From the NCBI GenBank assembly GCA_004565275.1, contig SDOX01000001.1, positions 310,001-374,000 on the forward strand: a stretch of 64,000 nt of DNA, read 5' to 3'. This document shows, piece after piece, positions 1 through 10,115 of this stretch. The number at the start of each line of letters is the position of its first letter. The stretch's first letter is position 1. A program made the position numbers and the translations under genes. Under the pieces are notes generated by a model. The model was not told the DNA's origin and searched no databases. It saw nothing but the letters and a program-made list of their open reading frames with translations. This stretch comes from Nannochloropsis salina CCMP1776. Its lineage: Eukaryota; Sar; Eustigmatophyceae; Eustigmatales; Monodopsidaceae.

Positions 1-3000
1 CTCTTTGCTTCCATGTCATCTTCGCAAACTGTTTCTATGAACTTGACCAGTGCGCGCTTGGGGGCCTCGTCCAAACTCGAGCGCAGAGCCTTGCTCACGA
101 CTGTTTCGCGGAGCAGGGAGGCCAAAGCACACACAAACACGGAAGAATACGGAGGCTGGGCAGCCACGAGTGTCAGCCCGAGGAAGTGCCGAACCAAGGC
201 ATGGTCCATTTCGGCGAGATTTTCGTGGAAGAAGGCCACGACCGGGAGGACGAAGCCATGCGACATGAGAAAAACGCAGCACTGCAGGGCTTGCCGTTTC
301 ATCTTGATAATGTTAAAGGAGCTTTCCGTCGGCTTGAGGGTCAGCAGGGCCTTCAATGCCTCGAAAATTGCGGGGTGGTGCAAGGGTCGCTCCAAGACCA
401 GGAACTGGAGGAGGCGCATGAATACATGCATGACCTCGTTAAATTGCCGGGAGTTGTGGAACTCTGGGTCTTGGATTGTGACACGCAACCAGTGCAAGAA
501 ACCCATGGCCACCACGGGGTGCGCCCGTAGGAGCCCTTTCAGGACAGGGGGCATTCCTGACGTGCACATGTTCCAGCGGAGCATCTCCTCGTCGGCAAGG
601 AGGGCTGAAGCCTGCCGCAAGCCCCCGTAGAGGGCATCTGCCTCCTCTCGGTCCACGCTCCCGTCCTCCAGCGCCGTGCTTGCTACGGCCAGCACCTGGC
701 AGGCGGATGCCCGTCGAGTCTCTGTGTCTAAGCGGTCCTTGGGGTCAAAGACCGCTCGCACCAGGACCTCCAGGAGTCGTGGATGGCGCAGAAAGGCCAG
801 AGGGCCTCGAATTTGGGCAATGTCGTTCCCGTCCTCGTCCTCCTCGCCCTCCTCGCCTGCCGTCGATCCGGGGACCTCTTCGGCTCCTGTGCGCGCCTCT
901 TGTCTCTCTGTGAACAAAATATTGGCGTCCACGTATGTCTCGAGCAGGGTCGCCGCCGCCACATCTGTCAAGCGCCCCTCACTGAAGAGCACCACCAGCA
1001 TGTCCACCACTCTTCGGCGTTTCTCCACCGCCTCCATCGGATCGTCCTCTTCGGCCAGATTTAATGGTGGAGCTTCAGCTTGCCATGCACTCAGTCGGTG
1101 CACAAATCGACAGCGATTGTACCAGCTTCCCCCCTGACTCCCCCCGGCTGCACCTATCCCTTGTTCGGCCGCCTCCCACGCAGCACTCTCTAGTTCCTGA
1201 CGAATGCGACGGAACCTGCGATTAGCAGCCATAAGACTCTGTGCCGTGCTGATATTGCTTGTGTCCCGAGAGGCGTCAGCCCGAGCGAGCAGTTTGCTCT
1301 CCAAGCTCCAAAGGACATCTTGGGAGAAGGCGTGCAAGTAGGCAGTCGAGCAGCAAATCCGCTTCAAGTTGGCCGAAAGCCGGGACAGATGGACGTGGTC
1401 CGCCCAAGGCACCTCGGCCAGCAGCTCCGTCACCACCCCGCGCGCCACACTCCAGTAGTCCTCCACCGACACCAGGTCAGCCATCTCCGTGTTGTGGCCC
1501 GTCCTCGACAAGTGCTGCATGCAGTAGCCGCCCAGTAGCTTGCTCTCCTTATGCTGCGCGAAGATTTCCATCAGCGTCCGCCGCCACCGCTTGTAGCCCA
1601 TCATGTCGTCGATGAATACCATGTCCTGCTTCCGCCCGAAGAGGAGCGCGTCGGCCTTGTCCACATCGAAGCGGCCCTTGATCTCCCCCCTCAGGTGCTC
1701 CAGCACCAGCTCTTGTCCGTCCATGTCGGGCTCTGCCCCGTCCCCCCCCAGCTCTTGCAGCCATTTCCCCACCAGCAGGGCCATGTTCGCCATTCCCCTG
1801 TAGTTTCCCGCCAGCAGCTCGTCCACATCCATCACGTCCTCCTCTACCTCCTCCCCAGCCTCCACCCGGCGGCTGTGCTCCTTAATGTAGGTCCGAACGG
1901 CGCCCACAATGCCCGGGTCCATGATCGAGTCCTCCGAGCACAACAGGGCCCTTGCCTGTGCCAAGGCCTCCTCTGCCGCCCTCATAGCCGCCTCCGCCTC
2001 GCGATGGCTCGGGGAGACCGGGGGCGGTGCCTGGGCGGGGGGGGGGCGTCTCGCCTCCATCCGAGCTCCCTCGCCCCTTGCTCGGAGTCCCACGCGAGCC
2101 CCTGACCGCGGCCGCCTCCGTCACCTCCCGCCTGTCGCGACGCTCCTCCTCCTCCCCCTGTCCAATGCCCTCCCTTCCCTCTTTAAACTCCCGTCCGGGC
2201 ACCGTTACCGCAACCGAAGCAGCGGCCCCAGCCTCTTCCGATGCCGCCGCATCGATAACCCTGTCCGCACGATCCGAGCCCCTCCCGCCTTCCTCGCCCC
2301 GCCCGGCTCCCTCTACCTCCTGAAGCTCCTGGAGCTCTGGACGCGGACGCTCGCGGAGCTGCCGTAATTTTTGCCGCAGCATCATCTCCTCGTACTCCTT
2401 CGTAGTCATGGCTGCCCCCGCGCCGGACACCAAAGCTCGCTCTCCCCCCCCCATCTCAGCACTGTCGCCCGCAGCGACGCCGAAGCTTCCCTCCCCCCCG
2501 CCGATCGCGGCTCTGTCTCCTGACTCCTCTTCCGCACACGGGGACCACCGAGCCTTCGCCTGCCAGCCCCAAGCCAGGGCCTCCGCGGGGCGCTCTCCCG
2601 CATCCGCCTCGTCCTCCTCCATGTCCACCACCTCCTCCTCCACCTCTCCTTCCTCCAGTTCCAGCATGTCTTGTTCTCCTCCCTCCGCTTCCCTCCCGGG
2701 CTCGGGCGCCATCTCCTCCTCCGCGGCCCGGCCTTCCTCCTCTCCCAGGAGCCTCGACACGAAACCCTCGGGTTTATCCCACGTCGTGCTACCATCCCTT
2801 TGGTTGAAAAAATACACTTGTCCCGTCTCCTCATCCTTTGCCTCTCCCCAGTCGTCGTGGTGTTGCCCATATTGCCCTTCCTCCTCATGCATGCCAACCT
2901 CCTCACTGTCACTTTCAACCTCCCCCTCTTCGAGAGCCGTCGCGTGCTCGAGCCTGGTGGCACTGCTCCCGTCCTCCTGCGGAGGGTGATACGATAGCAT

Positions 3001-3249
3001 TTCATCATCATCCTGCATGACCGCATCTGATTTATCATGAGAAAGCGCGTCCTCCTTCTCTTCGTAAGCCTCGTCCACGTCCATTAAGGACATGACCTGC
3101 TCGTTCCCCACGAGCTCGGGGGGAATGTCCCATTGCGTGGTCTCCGTACTGGTATTGTAAAAATAAGGCTTTGCGTTCCCATCATCTGTCGAATAAATTT
3201 CCCAACCTTCTACGCGCAAAAGTGGCTCAGCATCTGCTTCCTCCTCCAT
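1..3249 (-). CDS. WW-domain/NELF-C/D fusion protein (TH1-like negative elongation factor), 3' end outside window
   Basis: Reading right to left, the first 375 codons (3249-2125) encode two WW domains at about residues 14-46 (W16, W40) and 132-163 (W134, W157), then an acidic and Arg/Glu-rich linker. A second frame from 2030 down to base 1 is open throughout and matches animal NELF-C/D (TH1): 'DSIMDPGIVGAVRTYI', 'HPVVAMGFLHWL', 'LMSHGFVLPVV' and 'LVAAQPPYSS' align with human 'DYIMEPSIFNTLKRYF', 'FPVVAMGVLKWV', 'LLSRGYVLPVV' and 'VIAPPYTS'. The two frames join if a 94-bp intron is removed (2031-2124, GTGACG...CCCAG, phase 0). The alternative is a one-base error in the 10-C run at 2037-2046. NELF-C/D holds promoter-paused RNA polymerase II. 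WW domains bind proline-rich or phospho-Ser-Pro peptides such as the Pol II CTD; their presence on NELF-C/D is not a feature I know from animals. About 1,050 residues are in view; the C-terminus is missing. Confidence 0.85.
2031..2124 (-). other. inferred intron of the WW/NELF-C/D gene
   Basis: On the minus strand it begins GAG|GTGACG and ends CCCGCCCAG|GCA, preceded by a 10-base C run that would serve as pyrimidine tract. Length 94 bp (not a multiple of 3) restores the frame from the WW part to the NELF part. A homopolymer indel at 2037-2046 is the competing explanation. Confidence 0.5.
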
Positions 3250-3781
3250 GCGTGTAATGGGGTCGGTACTCGGGAACGGTTCTAAGCAACGGTTACGGGG
3301 GTATGTTCACTGGCGTGCGAGTCAACAAGGAAAGGTCAGACGTAAAGATTGAACGAACGACGTGCACAAATATCTTTTTATCCTAGCTGAAGCGTGTCAA
3401 CGAATTGGGGCATGTTAGACCTTATGCTCAAACGAAAATGAAATCTGGCAAAACGCACACTCGGAGAGAGAGCGCGAGAAGGAAAGCAGGCCTGCGGCCT
3501 GTCGTTCGATTTCGGTTGGCGGAATCCTTTAAAATTCAAGAGAAGACCACGTCCAATAAAACAATCAATGAGATCGCTAGGTCAATGCGCGCCATTAAAA
3601 ATCTGATACTGGTAATCTTATTGTTACCATTTTAAGAGCATTTGTCTCTCTGATACGCGAGCTGTGTGACGTCACGCTCTTCCCTGTTTCCATCTCTTCC
3701 CCCTGTGCGTGCACGATAAATACACAGCAGCCTAACGTTTTTGTACATGCGCTGATTTCGACAAAATGCAAATACTCTTCC
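3250..3781. other. intergenic, upstream of the WW/NELF-C/D gene
   Basis: Lies between the start of the NELF-C/D gene and the stop of the next minus-strand gene, so it holds a 3' UTR and a promoter. I see no convincing gene; the short plus-strand frame at 3405-3635 is basic and unlike any family I know. Confidence 0.5.
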
Positions 3782-4957
3782 CTATTCCCCCATTCTTTTC
3801 CATTTTGTAAAATCCATGCCGTCGCTCACTGCCAGCCCAATACATCCCAGGGCTGCACCCTCTGAGGAAGACTCAGTGAAGCCCACGTAGTACATATAGA
3901 AACAATCGTCCCTCACGGTTACACTGGGACAGCCCAAGGCCTGTGCATCCCAGCGGCCTGAGCCCTTCCCCGCACCGACGAAGACAGGGCCAGCCGGGTG
4001 CATGTTTTCCCATAGTAGCCCGTCATTCGAGCCGTAAACGGCGATACAGTTGCTGTTCTGGGTGTTGGCGCACTCGGCGAACATCAACAGTTTTTTCCTG
4101 TTGGCTGGGTCTGGAATGACGCATCGGGTGGCGTGGCCAAGGTCGCAGTACGAACCCGGGGCGCCCCGTGGCAGGTGGATCGGTCCACGCTTTATCCACT
4201 TATTACCGGTCGTATCCGAAGACGTCGCCAATCCTATTTCAAAGCCGAATGTCACAGCATTGAATGTGTGGTAGAACATACCTTGCTTCACTCCCGGAAT
4301 GACATCTGCCTTGCCAAAGTCCACCACCTGGGGCCAACCGACAAAAAGGGCGTCGAAATCTCCCGCAGCTCCCTTGTCTAGCAAAACCCCGGGCGCGCGC
4401 GACCATTGCACACCATCAGGACTCTCGGCTTTCCCGATCTTCATGTATATTCCTCGTGCTTGTCCGTAAGGTGTCGGCCCGTACTCCCCGTCCCCGCCAA
4501 AATAGTACATCACCCATTGCTGCCGCGCCTCCTCCCATACGATGTCGCCGATACCCACATGCAAGAAATCAAACGCCTCCCCGCCCGCCTCGTTGCTGCT
4601 AGGGCCAAACACAGCCCCGTCCAACAAAGGACCCTTGACGCGGGCGAAATCAGTCAGTCCATCCTTTGAGTGCGACAGACCGATGTGTCCGGACGGCAGA
4701 TTAATGAGGTCGGCAGTCTTATTGAACTCTTTCGACCTCCCGTAATACCACATGTTCCACGAGCCATCTCTACTTTGCCTTACCACCGGGCCCGAGACTT
4801 TGTAGTCATCCCAGGCCCCGCCGACGCCAGGACCTAGAATCTTCCCAACATCGGGCCTCCCAACTGGAAAGGCATGAATTGTTTGAATAAACAGAAGGCA
4901 AAACATAGAAAACGACAGCTTGATCACCCGTCTGACAAGAGGGCGTTGATGCGGCAT
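3782..4957 (-). CDS. secreted glycosyl hydrolase-like five-bladed beta-propeller protein (GH43/GH32/GH68 fold type)
   Basis: About 391 residues if started at the ATG at 4957, which is followed by a basic stretch and a hydrophobic core ending near 'IQTIHAFPVG', a likely signal peptide. The reading frame extends a further 42 codons to an ATG at 5083 with another hydrophobic stretch, so the start is uncertain. The mature part has repeated blade motifs typical of the arabinanase/levansucrase/invertase superfamily: 'DGSWNMWYYGRS', 'RQQWVMYYFGG', 'KKLLMFAECA' and 'DDCFYMYYVGF', alternating with 'GLSHSKDGL', 'GKAESPDGVQW' and 'AVYGSNDGLLW'. Plants and algae have similar unassigned proteins. I cannot identify the catalytic acids with confidence, so sugar substrate and activity are open. 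No intron seen. It is head-to-head with the T-protein gene. Confidence 0.7.
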   Translation of the reverse strand: MPHQRPLVRRVIKLSFSMFCLLFIQTIHAFPVGRPDVGKILGPGVGGAWDDYKVSGPVVRQSRDGSWNMWYYGRSKEFNKTADLINLPSGHIGLSHSKDGLTDFARVKGPLLDGAVFGPSSNEAGGEAFDFLHVGIGDIVWEEARQQWVMYYFGGDGEYGPTPYGQARGIYMKIGKAESPDGVQWSRAPGVLLDKGAAGDFDALFVGWPQVVDFGKADVIPGVKQGMFYHTFNAVTFGFEIGLATSSDTTGNKWIKRGPIHLPRGAPGSYCDLGHATRCVIPDPANRKKLLMFAECANTQNSNCIAVYGSNDGLLWENMHPAGPVFVGAGKGSGRWDAQALGCPSVTVRDDCFYMYYVGFTESSSEGAALGCIGLAVSDGMDFTKWKRMGE

Positions 4958-5320
4958 GCTTTTAGAGCAAAATAACAGAAAGCGAGTTGGTGACGTCGTT
5001 CGCGCTGGAACCATAGAATTGGAAAGGAATAAGAGAAATGAGAAAGTTTGAAATGCGCTTATAAAATACGCACGACCCAACAAAGTAGCCCACCAACCGA
5101 GTGAAATGTCGATGAATTCGATCGTTCAACCAGCTACTATAATGCGAAAGCGCAATATTCGGAGATCGAAGAATGCCTGTTGAAGGCGTTCACCGTATCC
5201 TCTGGGTAAAAACTGCACTTCCATGTCCGAGCTCAAGTTTTCCCCCGCGCTTACCTTCCCTCACGCCACGCAGGAGTACCTAACGCTCTCCTCGAGCTTT
5301 CCTTGATACACTTACGAGGT
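4958..5320. promoter_or_regulatory. divergent intergenic region (propeller protein / GCVT)
   Basis: Only 363 bp separate the two divergent start codons at 4957 and 5321. If the ATG at 5083 is used for the propeller gene the gap falls to 237 bp. A shared bidirectional promoter is likely by position; no motif was identified. Confidence 0.4.
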
Positions 5321-6918
5321 ATGTTCGCCAACGTGTTGAATGGCACGGCTCGTGCGGCAGGTTTAAGCCGGCGGCAGCTACTTCTTGTCACCTCAGCGCG
5401 CCGTGCCCTTGGAACTGAGGTGAGACAGCAATACTCAAAGTAATAATAATATCTTTGTCAGAACCTCGGTAGTGGCTCAATAATTGTACTATGTCCCTGG
5501 ATGCAAATGCATGGCTCCGCGGGGGTCTGATTGGTTTTGTGGCGGAGCTTACACGTCCGCAGGGAGGGATCAATTTAGCAAGTCCTGTGGATTTGATGAC
5601 CCCGCATCAAAAGCTATCAAGCGATGATCGAGTTTACGCTAGCAATTTTAGGACATAAGTGGAAAGAAAAAGACGGGAGGAGCTCTCTGCGAGCTTCTCA
5701 GCGGCCATCTCGCTTCTTTACCGAACATTCTCCTTTCGTTCCTCAACTAATTACACATACCTGCTGTTCCTGTAGGCCTTAGAAAAAACGGCATTGTTCG
5801 ATATGCACCTCGAAATGAAAGGGAAAATGGTGCCTTTTGCAGGCTATGAGCTACCAGTCCTGTACGAGATGCCGGAATGGGGCGGGATCGTCAAGGAGCA
5901 CTTGCACTGCCGCGCCAAGGCCTCCGTCTTCGACGTCTCCCACATGGGCCAGATCAAGTGGCACGGAAAGGACCGCGTCAAATTTTTGGAAACTTTAGTG
6001 GTGGGGGATGTGGCGGGTCTGGGCGTGGGTGAGGCACGGTTAAGCCTGCTCACAAACAAGGATGGCGGCATCATTGATGACACGATCATCACCAACGCGG
6101 GAGATTACACATATATGATCGTCAACGGCGCAACAAAGGGAGGGGACATGGCTCATTTCAAAGAGCAGATGGAATCCTTTAAGGGGGATGTGTGCTTTGA
6201 ATACTTCCACGAGCAGCAACTCTTGGCCCTCCAAGGCCCCTCCGCGGCCGAGACCCTCCAAGCTCTCTTGCCAGCCGATGTCGACCTAAGTAAGGTGAAC
6301 TTCATGACGGGCTTCGACACCACAGTGGGAGGTTTGCAAGCTCGCGTGACACGATGCGGGTATACGGGCGAGGATGGTTTCGAGGTGTCAGTGGCCTGGA
6401 AGGACGCGAGGGCCTTGGCCGAGCTCTTTCTGGAAGGCTCGGGTATCCGATTGGCAGGGCTCGGGGCCCGGGACTCCCTGAGGCTGGAGTCAGGGTTATG
6501 CTTGTATGGAAACGACATTGACGCCACTACTACGCCCGTGGAGGCAGCGCTTGGGTGGACTATGGGAGGACCGAAAGGCAGGCGTCGCAAGGAACAAGGC
6601 TTTTTGGGAGCGGAGAAATTTCTGTCGCCGGAAGGGAAATTCCTACCCATTTCGAGGAAGCGTGTCGGTCTAGCAGGCTTCAAGGCCCCAGCGCGGGCGC
6701 ACACCGAGATTTTTGACCCGTCTGGAGTAAACAAAATCGGAGAAGTGACAAGCGGTACCTTCAGTCCATCCTTGAACAAGCCCATTGCGATGGGCTATGT
6801 GGCAAAAGATTTCTCGGCTGAGGGGAGCAAGGTAGCCGTAAAGGTGCGGGGGAAACTGCAAGAGGCAGAAGTGACCAAAATGCCATTTGTGACACAGCAT
6901 TATTACAAAGCTCTTTAG
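5321..6918 (+). CDS. GCVT: glycine cleavage system T protein (aminomethyltransferase), mitochondrial
   Basis: Exon 1 is 5321-5419 (33 codons), exon 2 is 5776-6918; the 356-bp intron starts GTGAGA and ends CTGTTCCTGTAG, phase 0. The joined protein has 413 residues, the usual family length. Exon 1 is Arg/Ala/Leu/Ser-rich without acidic residues until its last codon, as expected for a mitochondrial presequence. Exon 2 opens with 'ALEKTALFDMHLEM' and carries the family blocks 'KMVPFAGYELPVLY', 'VFDVSHMGQ', 'GGIIDDTIIT' (the Asp used in catalysis lies here), 'GYTGEDGFEV' and 'RDSLRLESGL'. The enzyme transfers the methylene group of the aminomethyl intermediate on H protein to tetrahydrofolate, releasing ammonia. 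In a photosynthetic cell it supports photorespiratory glycine decarboxylation. Its partners (P, H, L proteins) are not in this window. Confidence 0.95.
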
Positions 6919-7523
6919 GTGAAGGGCATGGCAAGATATTCCGCCGCACGAGGGTTGAAGGGTGAGGAGGTTAAAGTGAAAATAGGACCATGACCACAAT
7001 GGACACATGTTGTGGATGGCAACAGGAGTCGAAGAAGTAGTGAATAGCACAGACAGTGTAGAAAAAGGGCTACGGAGATGTGACAAATGTTATGCATCTC
7101 GTTGTGACAGAAAAGGAAACACCACTTTATTGCGTTTGATCCCTTGGCTTTCTTCTGGCTCCCAGCGCCCGGAGGCCCTCTCCCTTGTTCTTCAGGGCCT
7201 CTGAGCTACCAAAAACTTGCAGCTTCGAATAGCACAAATGAATGTTTTGCACAAATTTGACACCAAAGTATTTATAGCGTAGCCGCCCACTTCTCACGCG
7301 TGCCGACTGACTGGGGAAGTAATGTTGCTCAGCAGACCCCGACGACACGGAAAATACCATGTTGCCTGAGCCGTCCTGTATCTCCCTCTGCGTCCGTTCA
7401 CTTCTGCCGACCGCTCCACCTTCATGTTTTGAAACACGACTCAATCATATCTCCTGGACTAAGAATAGAAAGCATCCTTCACACTTTCAATCAGGCACAG
7501 AGTTAAATCTGGATCTCTGGCGC
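6919..7523. other. intergenic between GCVT and GluRS
   Basis: Contains the GCVT 3' UTR and the GluRS upstream region. Bases 7359-7523 are open in the GluRS frame and could be an N-terminal extension (see the GluRS entry). No other gene seen. Confidence 0.4.
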
Positions 7524-10115
7524 ATGTCTCCTGTGGAGGAATTACACTCTGCCATTTTGGCCAAAGGCAATGAGATAAAAGAAATGAAAGCTAAGCAAGC
7601 ATCGAAAGAGGCCTTAAAACCCTTCATAGATGAACTCCTTGCACTTAAAGATGCTTACAAAGAAGCAAATGGCGGTGTGCCTTACGAGACTCCTGTAGCT
7701 CCTAACAAGAAGGTAGACAAGGAAGCAAAGGTACAGCCAGAACGGACAGGCCCAAGCAAGAAAGATTTGCAAAAAGCCGCAAAGAAGGAGAAAAGAGCAG
7801 CTGCGAAGGCGGAGGTAAAAAAAGGTGGCACACATGGAAACGGTGGCACCGTCAACGCCGGCGTCCGTCGGGACATCCTGATTCCTAACCCGACTAAGGC
7901 GAGGCCCAACATGCAGGAAGACACTGTGTTTTTTTCTCCGGGCCGCCCTCCTTTAGTCACGCACGCGACTACGCTTCTGACCAAATCCACGGTGACTTTC
8001 GTCCCGCACGCTGTTGCCTCTGCACCTGAGGGTATGCTAGAGCCCCAGCTCTTTCTGGTCGACGGGACTTCCCTGTTCGGGGACCTGGCAATAGCGCGTT
8101 TTCTTGCCCGCCGCTCGGCCTCCCCTGAGCACCAAGCGCTAACGGGAGGAAGTGACGTCTTGATCACGTCAGAAATAGACCAGTGGCTGGATTTCGTGCA
8201 GCAATACCACATGGCTTTGGCCGAGGAGGAAGCCTTAGGCATGTGCGCCAACCTGAACGCGGTCCTGGAACTCCGCACCTTCCTGGTCGGCTTCCAACTT
8301 AGCTTGGCGGACGCTGCCGTCTATACATTTTTGCAGACAAACAGATTCATGGGACACATGGCGGGGCTGCCGCACCTCTCGAGGTGGTTCGACCTGATCA
8401 CGGACTCAGCCCCTGAGATCGCTACGGCGTCGAGCAGGCTGGCGGCGGTGCGAGGCAAGGGGGGGGCAGCACGGGGAGGAGGGGAGGAGGCGGGAGGCCT
8501 TGGTGGAGGTGACACGGGCTCGTGCCCTCCCTTGGAGGGGGCGGTGGAAGGGCAGGTCGTCACTCGCTTCCCGCCGGAGCCGTCCGGGTTCCTGCACATC
8601 GGCCACGCCAAGGCCGTCCTGCTCAACGACTTCTACGCCCGTCATTACAAGGGCAAGCTCATCATACGATTCGACGACACCAACCCGAGCAAGGAGAAGG
8701 ACGAATACGAGGAGAGCATCGTGGCGGACCTGGCCAGCCTGGGCGTTGTGGGCGACCGGGTGACGCACACGTCCGACTACTTCGAGGATTTCGAAAAAAT
8801 GGCGCGAAAGCTGGTGGAGGACGGGCATGCCTACATGGACAACACGCCTCAGGAAAAGATGCAGGAAGAGCGGTTGAATCGACAGGAGAGCGTGAATCGC
8901 AACAATAGCGTGGCGGACAACCTGGCTCGGTTCGAGGCTATGCTCAAGGGGGAGAAGGAGTACTGTATGCGTGTCAAGATCGACATGACCTCGGTGAACG
9001 GGACCATGCGCGACCCCGTCCTCTACCGAGCGAACCCGCAGCCGCACCATAGGACAGGGACCAAGTTCAAGGCCTACCCGACCTATGATTTCGCCTGCCC
9101 CGTGGTGGACTCGCTGGAGGGAGTCACGCACGCCCTGCGGACCACGGAGTACAACGACAGGGACGAGCAGTACTACTTCCTCCAAGACCTGCTGGGCTTG
9201 CGCCGCGTCAAAATCCAGAGCTTTTCCCGCATGAACTTCGTGCAGACCGAGCTGAGCAAGCGGAAGCTCACCTGGTTCGTCGAGCAGGGGCTGGTGGAGG
9301 GTTGGAACGACCCGCGATTTCCGACCATCCAGGGAGTCCTCCGCCGAGGCGTCTCTGTGGAGGCCTTGCGCGCCTTCATCCTCTCTCAAGGCGCCAGTCG
9401 GCGCACAGTCCTGATGGAGTGGGACTCCTTCTGGTCGATTAATAAGAAGGGTTACGAGCACTCCTCGCCCCGGTACATGGCTGTTTTCGCAGACAGCTGC
9501 GTGCCCCTCCAGGTGGAGAATGGGCCCGAAAGCGGACAAGATGCAGGGGCAGCGATTTCGATACCTCTCCACCCTAAGCGTCCTGAGCTTGGAAGTCGTG
9601 TGTTGCGGCTTGCCAATGTAGTGCTGCTTGAGGGCCAGGACGCCGAGGGCCTGACGGAGGGGGAGGAGGTCACCTTGTTGCGATGGGGAAACGTGAAAAT
9701 TTTGTCGGTAGAAAAAGATCCCGCGACTGGTCGTGTCTTGAGGGTGAGGGGTCAATATAATGCTGCGGGCGATCCCCGCGCGACCAAGTTGAAACTCTCC
9801 TGGCTGGCGGACGTAAAAGATAAAGTGCCAGTGGTTCTGACCGAGTTCGATTATCTCATTTCCAAGAAGAAGTTAGAGGAGGGGGAGGACTTCAAAGATT
9901 TCATCAATCCACTAACAAAGGCTGAGTCCTTGGGATGGGCCGATCCAGCCTTGCGTAACCTGAAACGCGGGGAGGTCGTTCAGCTGGAGCGACGAGGGTT
10001 TTACATTTGTGATCGACCTTACATGGGCCAGGAGAAAGGTGTCGTTTTGTTTATGGTGCCCGATGGACGCAGCAAGGCGATGAGTACGTTGAGTGGAGCA
10101 CTGAAGCATGTGTAG
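7524..10115 (+). CDS. glutamyl-tRNA synthetase, cytosolic (archaeal/eukaryotic class) with WHEP and GST-like domains
   Basis: 863 residues from the ATG at 7524. Order of parts: an N-terminal WHEP-like helix pair (about 1-55), a Lys/Ala-rich linker, a GST-C-like region (about 170-290) and a class I synthetase core. The HIGH signature 'FLHIGHAKAVLLNDF' sits near residue 358 and the KMSKS equivalent 'LSKRKLTWFVEQG' near 577, the form found in eukaryotic GluRS. The anticodon-binding beta-barrel region follows, including 'FYICDRPYMG' at the end. The enzyme charges tRNA-Glu in the cytosol; GST-like domains of this family dock to other synthetases or Arc1/AIMP-type cofactors. The frame stays open upstream to an ATG at 7359, adding 55 residues with many Ser/Arg and few acidic residues; this could be a 5' UTR or an alternative organelle-targeting start. 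No intron. Confidence 0.95.
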   Translation: MSPVEELHSAILAKGNEIKEMKAKQASKEALKPFIDELLALKDAYKEANGGVPYETPVAPNKKVDKEAKVQPERTGPSKKDLQKAAKKEKRAAAKAEVKKGGTHGNGGTVNAGVRRDILIPNPTKARPNMQEDTVFFSPGRPPLVTHATTLLTKSTVTFVPHAVASAPEGMLEPQLFLVDGTSLFGDLAIARFLARRSASPEHQALTGGSDVLITSEIDQWLDFVQQYHMALAEEEALGMCANLNAVLELRTFLVGFQLSLADAAVYTFLQTNRFMGHMAGLPHLSRWFDLITDSAPEIATASSRLAAVRGKGGAARGGGEEAGGLGGGDTGSCPPLEGAVEGQVVTRFPPEPSGFLHIGHAKAVLLNDFYARHYKGKLIIRFDDTNPSKEKDEYEESIVADLASLGVVGDRVTHTSDYFEDFEKMARKLVEDGHAYMDNTPQEKMQEERLNRQESVNRNNSVADNLARFEAMLKGEKEYCMRVKIDMTSVNGTMRDPVLYRANPQPHHRTGTKFKAYPTYDFACPVVDSLEGVTHALRTTEYNDRDEQYYFLQDLLGLRRVKIQSFSRMNFVQTELSKRKLTWFVEQGLVEGWNDPRFPTIQGVLRRGVSVEALRAFILSQGASRRTVLMEWDSFWSINKKGYEHSSPRYMAVFADSCVPLQVENGPESGQDAGAAISIPLHPKRPELGSRVLRLANVVLLEGQDAEGLTEGEEVTLLRWGNVKILSVEKDPATGRVLRVRGQYNAAGDPRATKLKLSWLADVKDKVPVVLTEFDYLISKKKLEEGEDFKDFINPLTKAESLGWADPALRNLKRGEVVQLERRGFYICDRPYMGQEKGVVLFMVPDGRSKAMSTLSGALKHV

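Noticed and set aside
1-1260. Plus-strand frames over the NELF-C/D gene
   Set aside because: They are shadows; the minus strand gives an uninterrupted, recognisable protein.
8406-9755. 449-codon minus-strand frame across the GluRS gene
   Set aside because: Antisense shadow of GC-rich synthetase codons; the plus strand has all synthetase motifs and the minus translation matches nothing.
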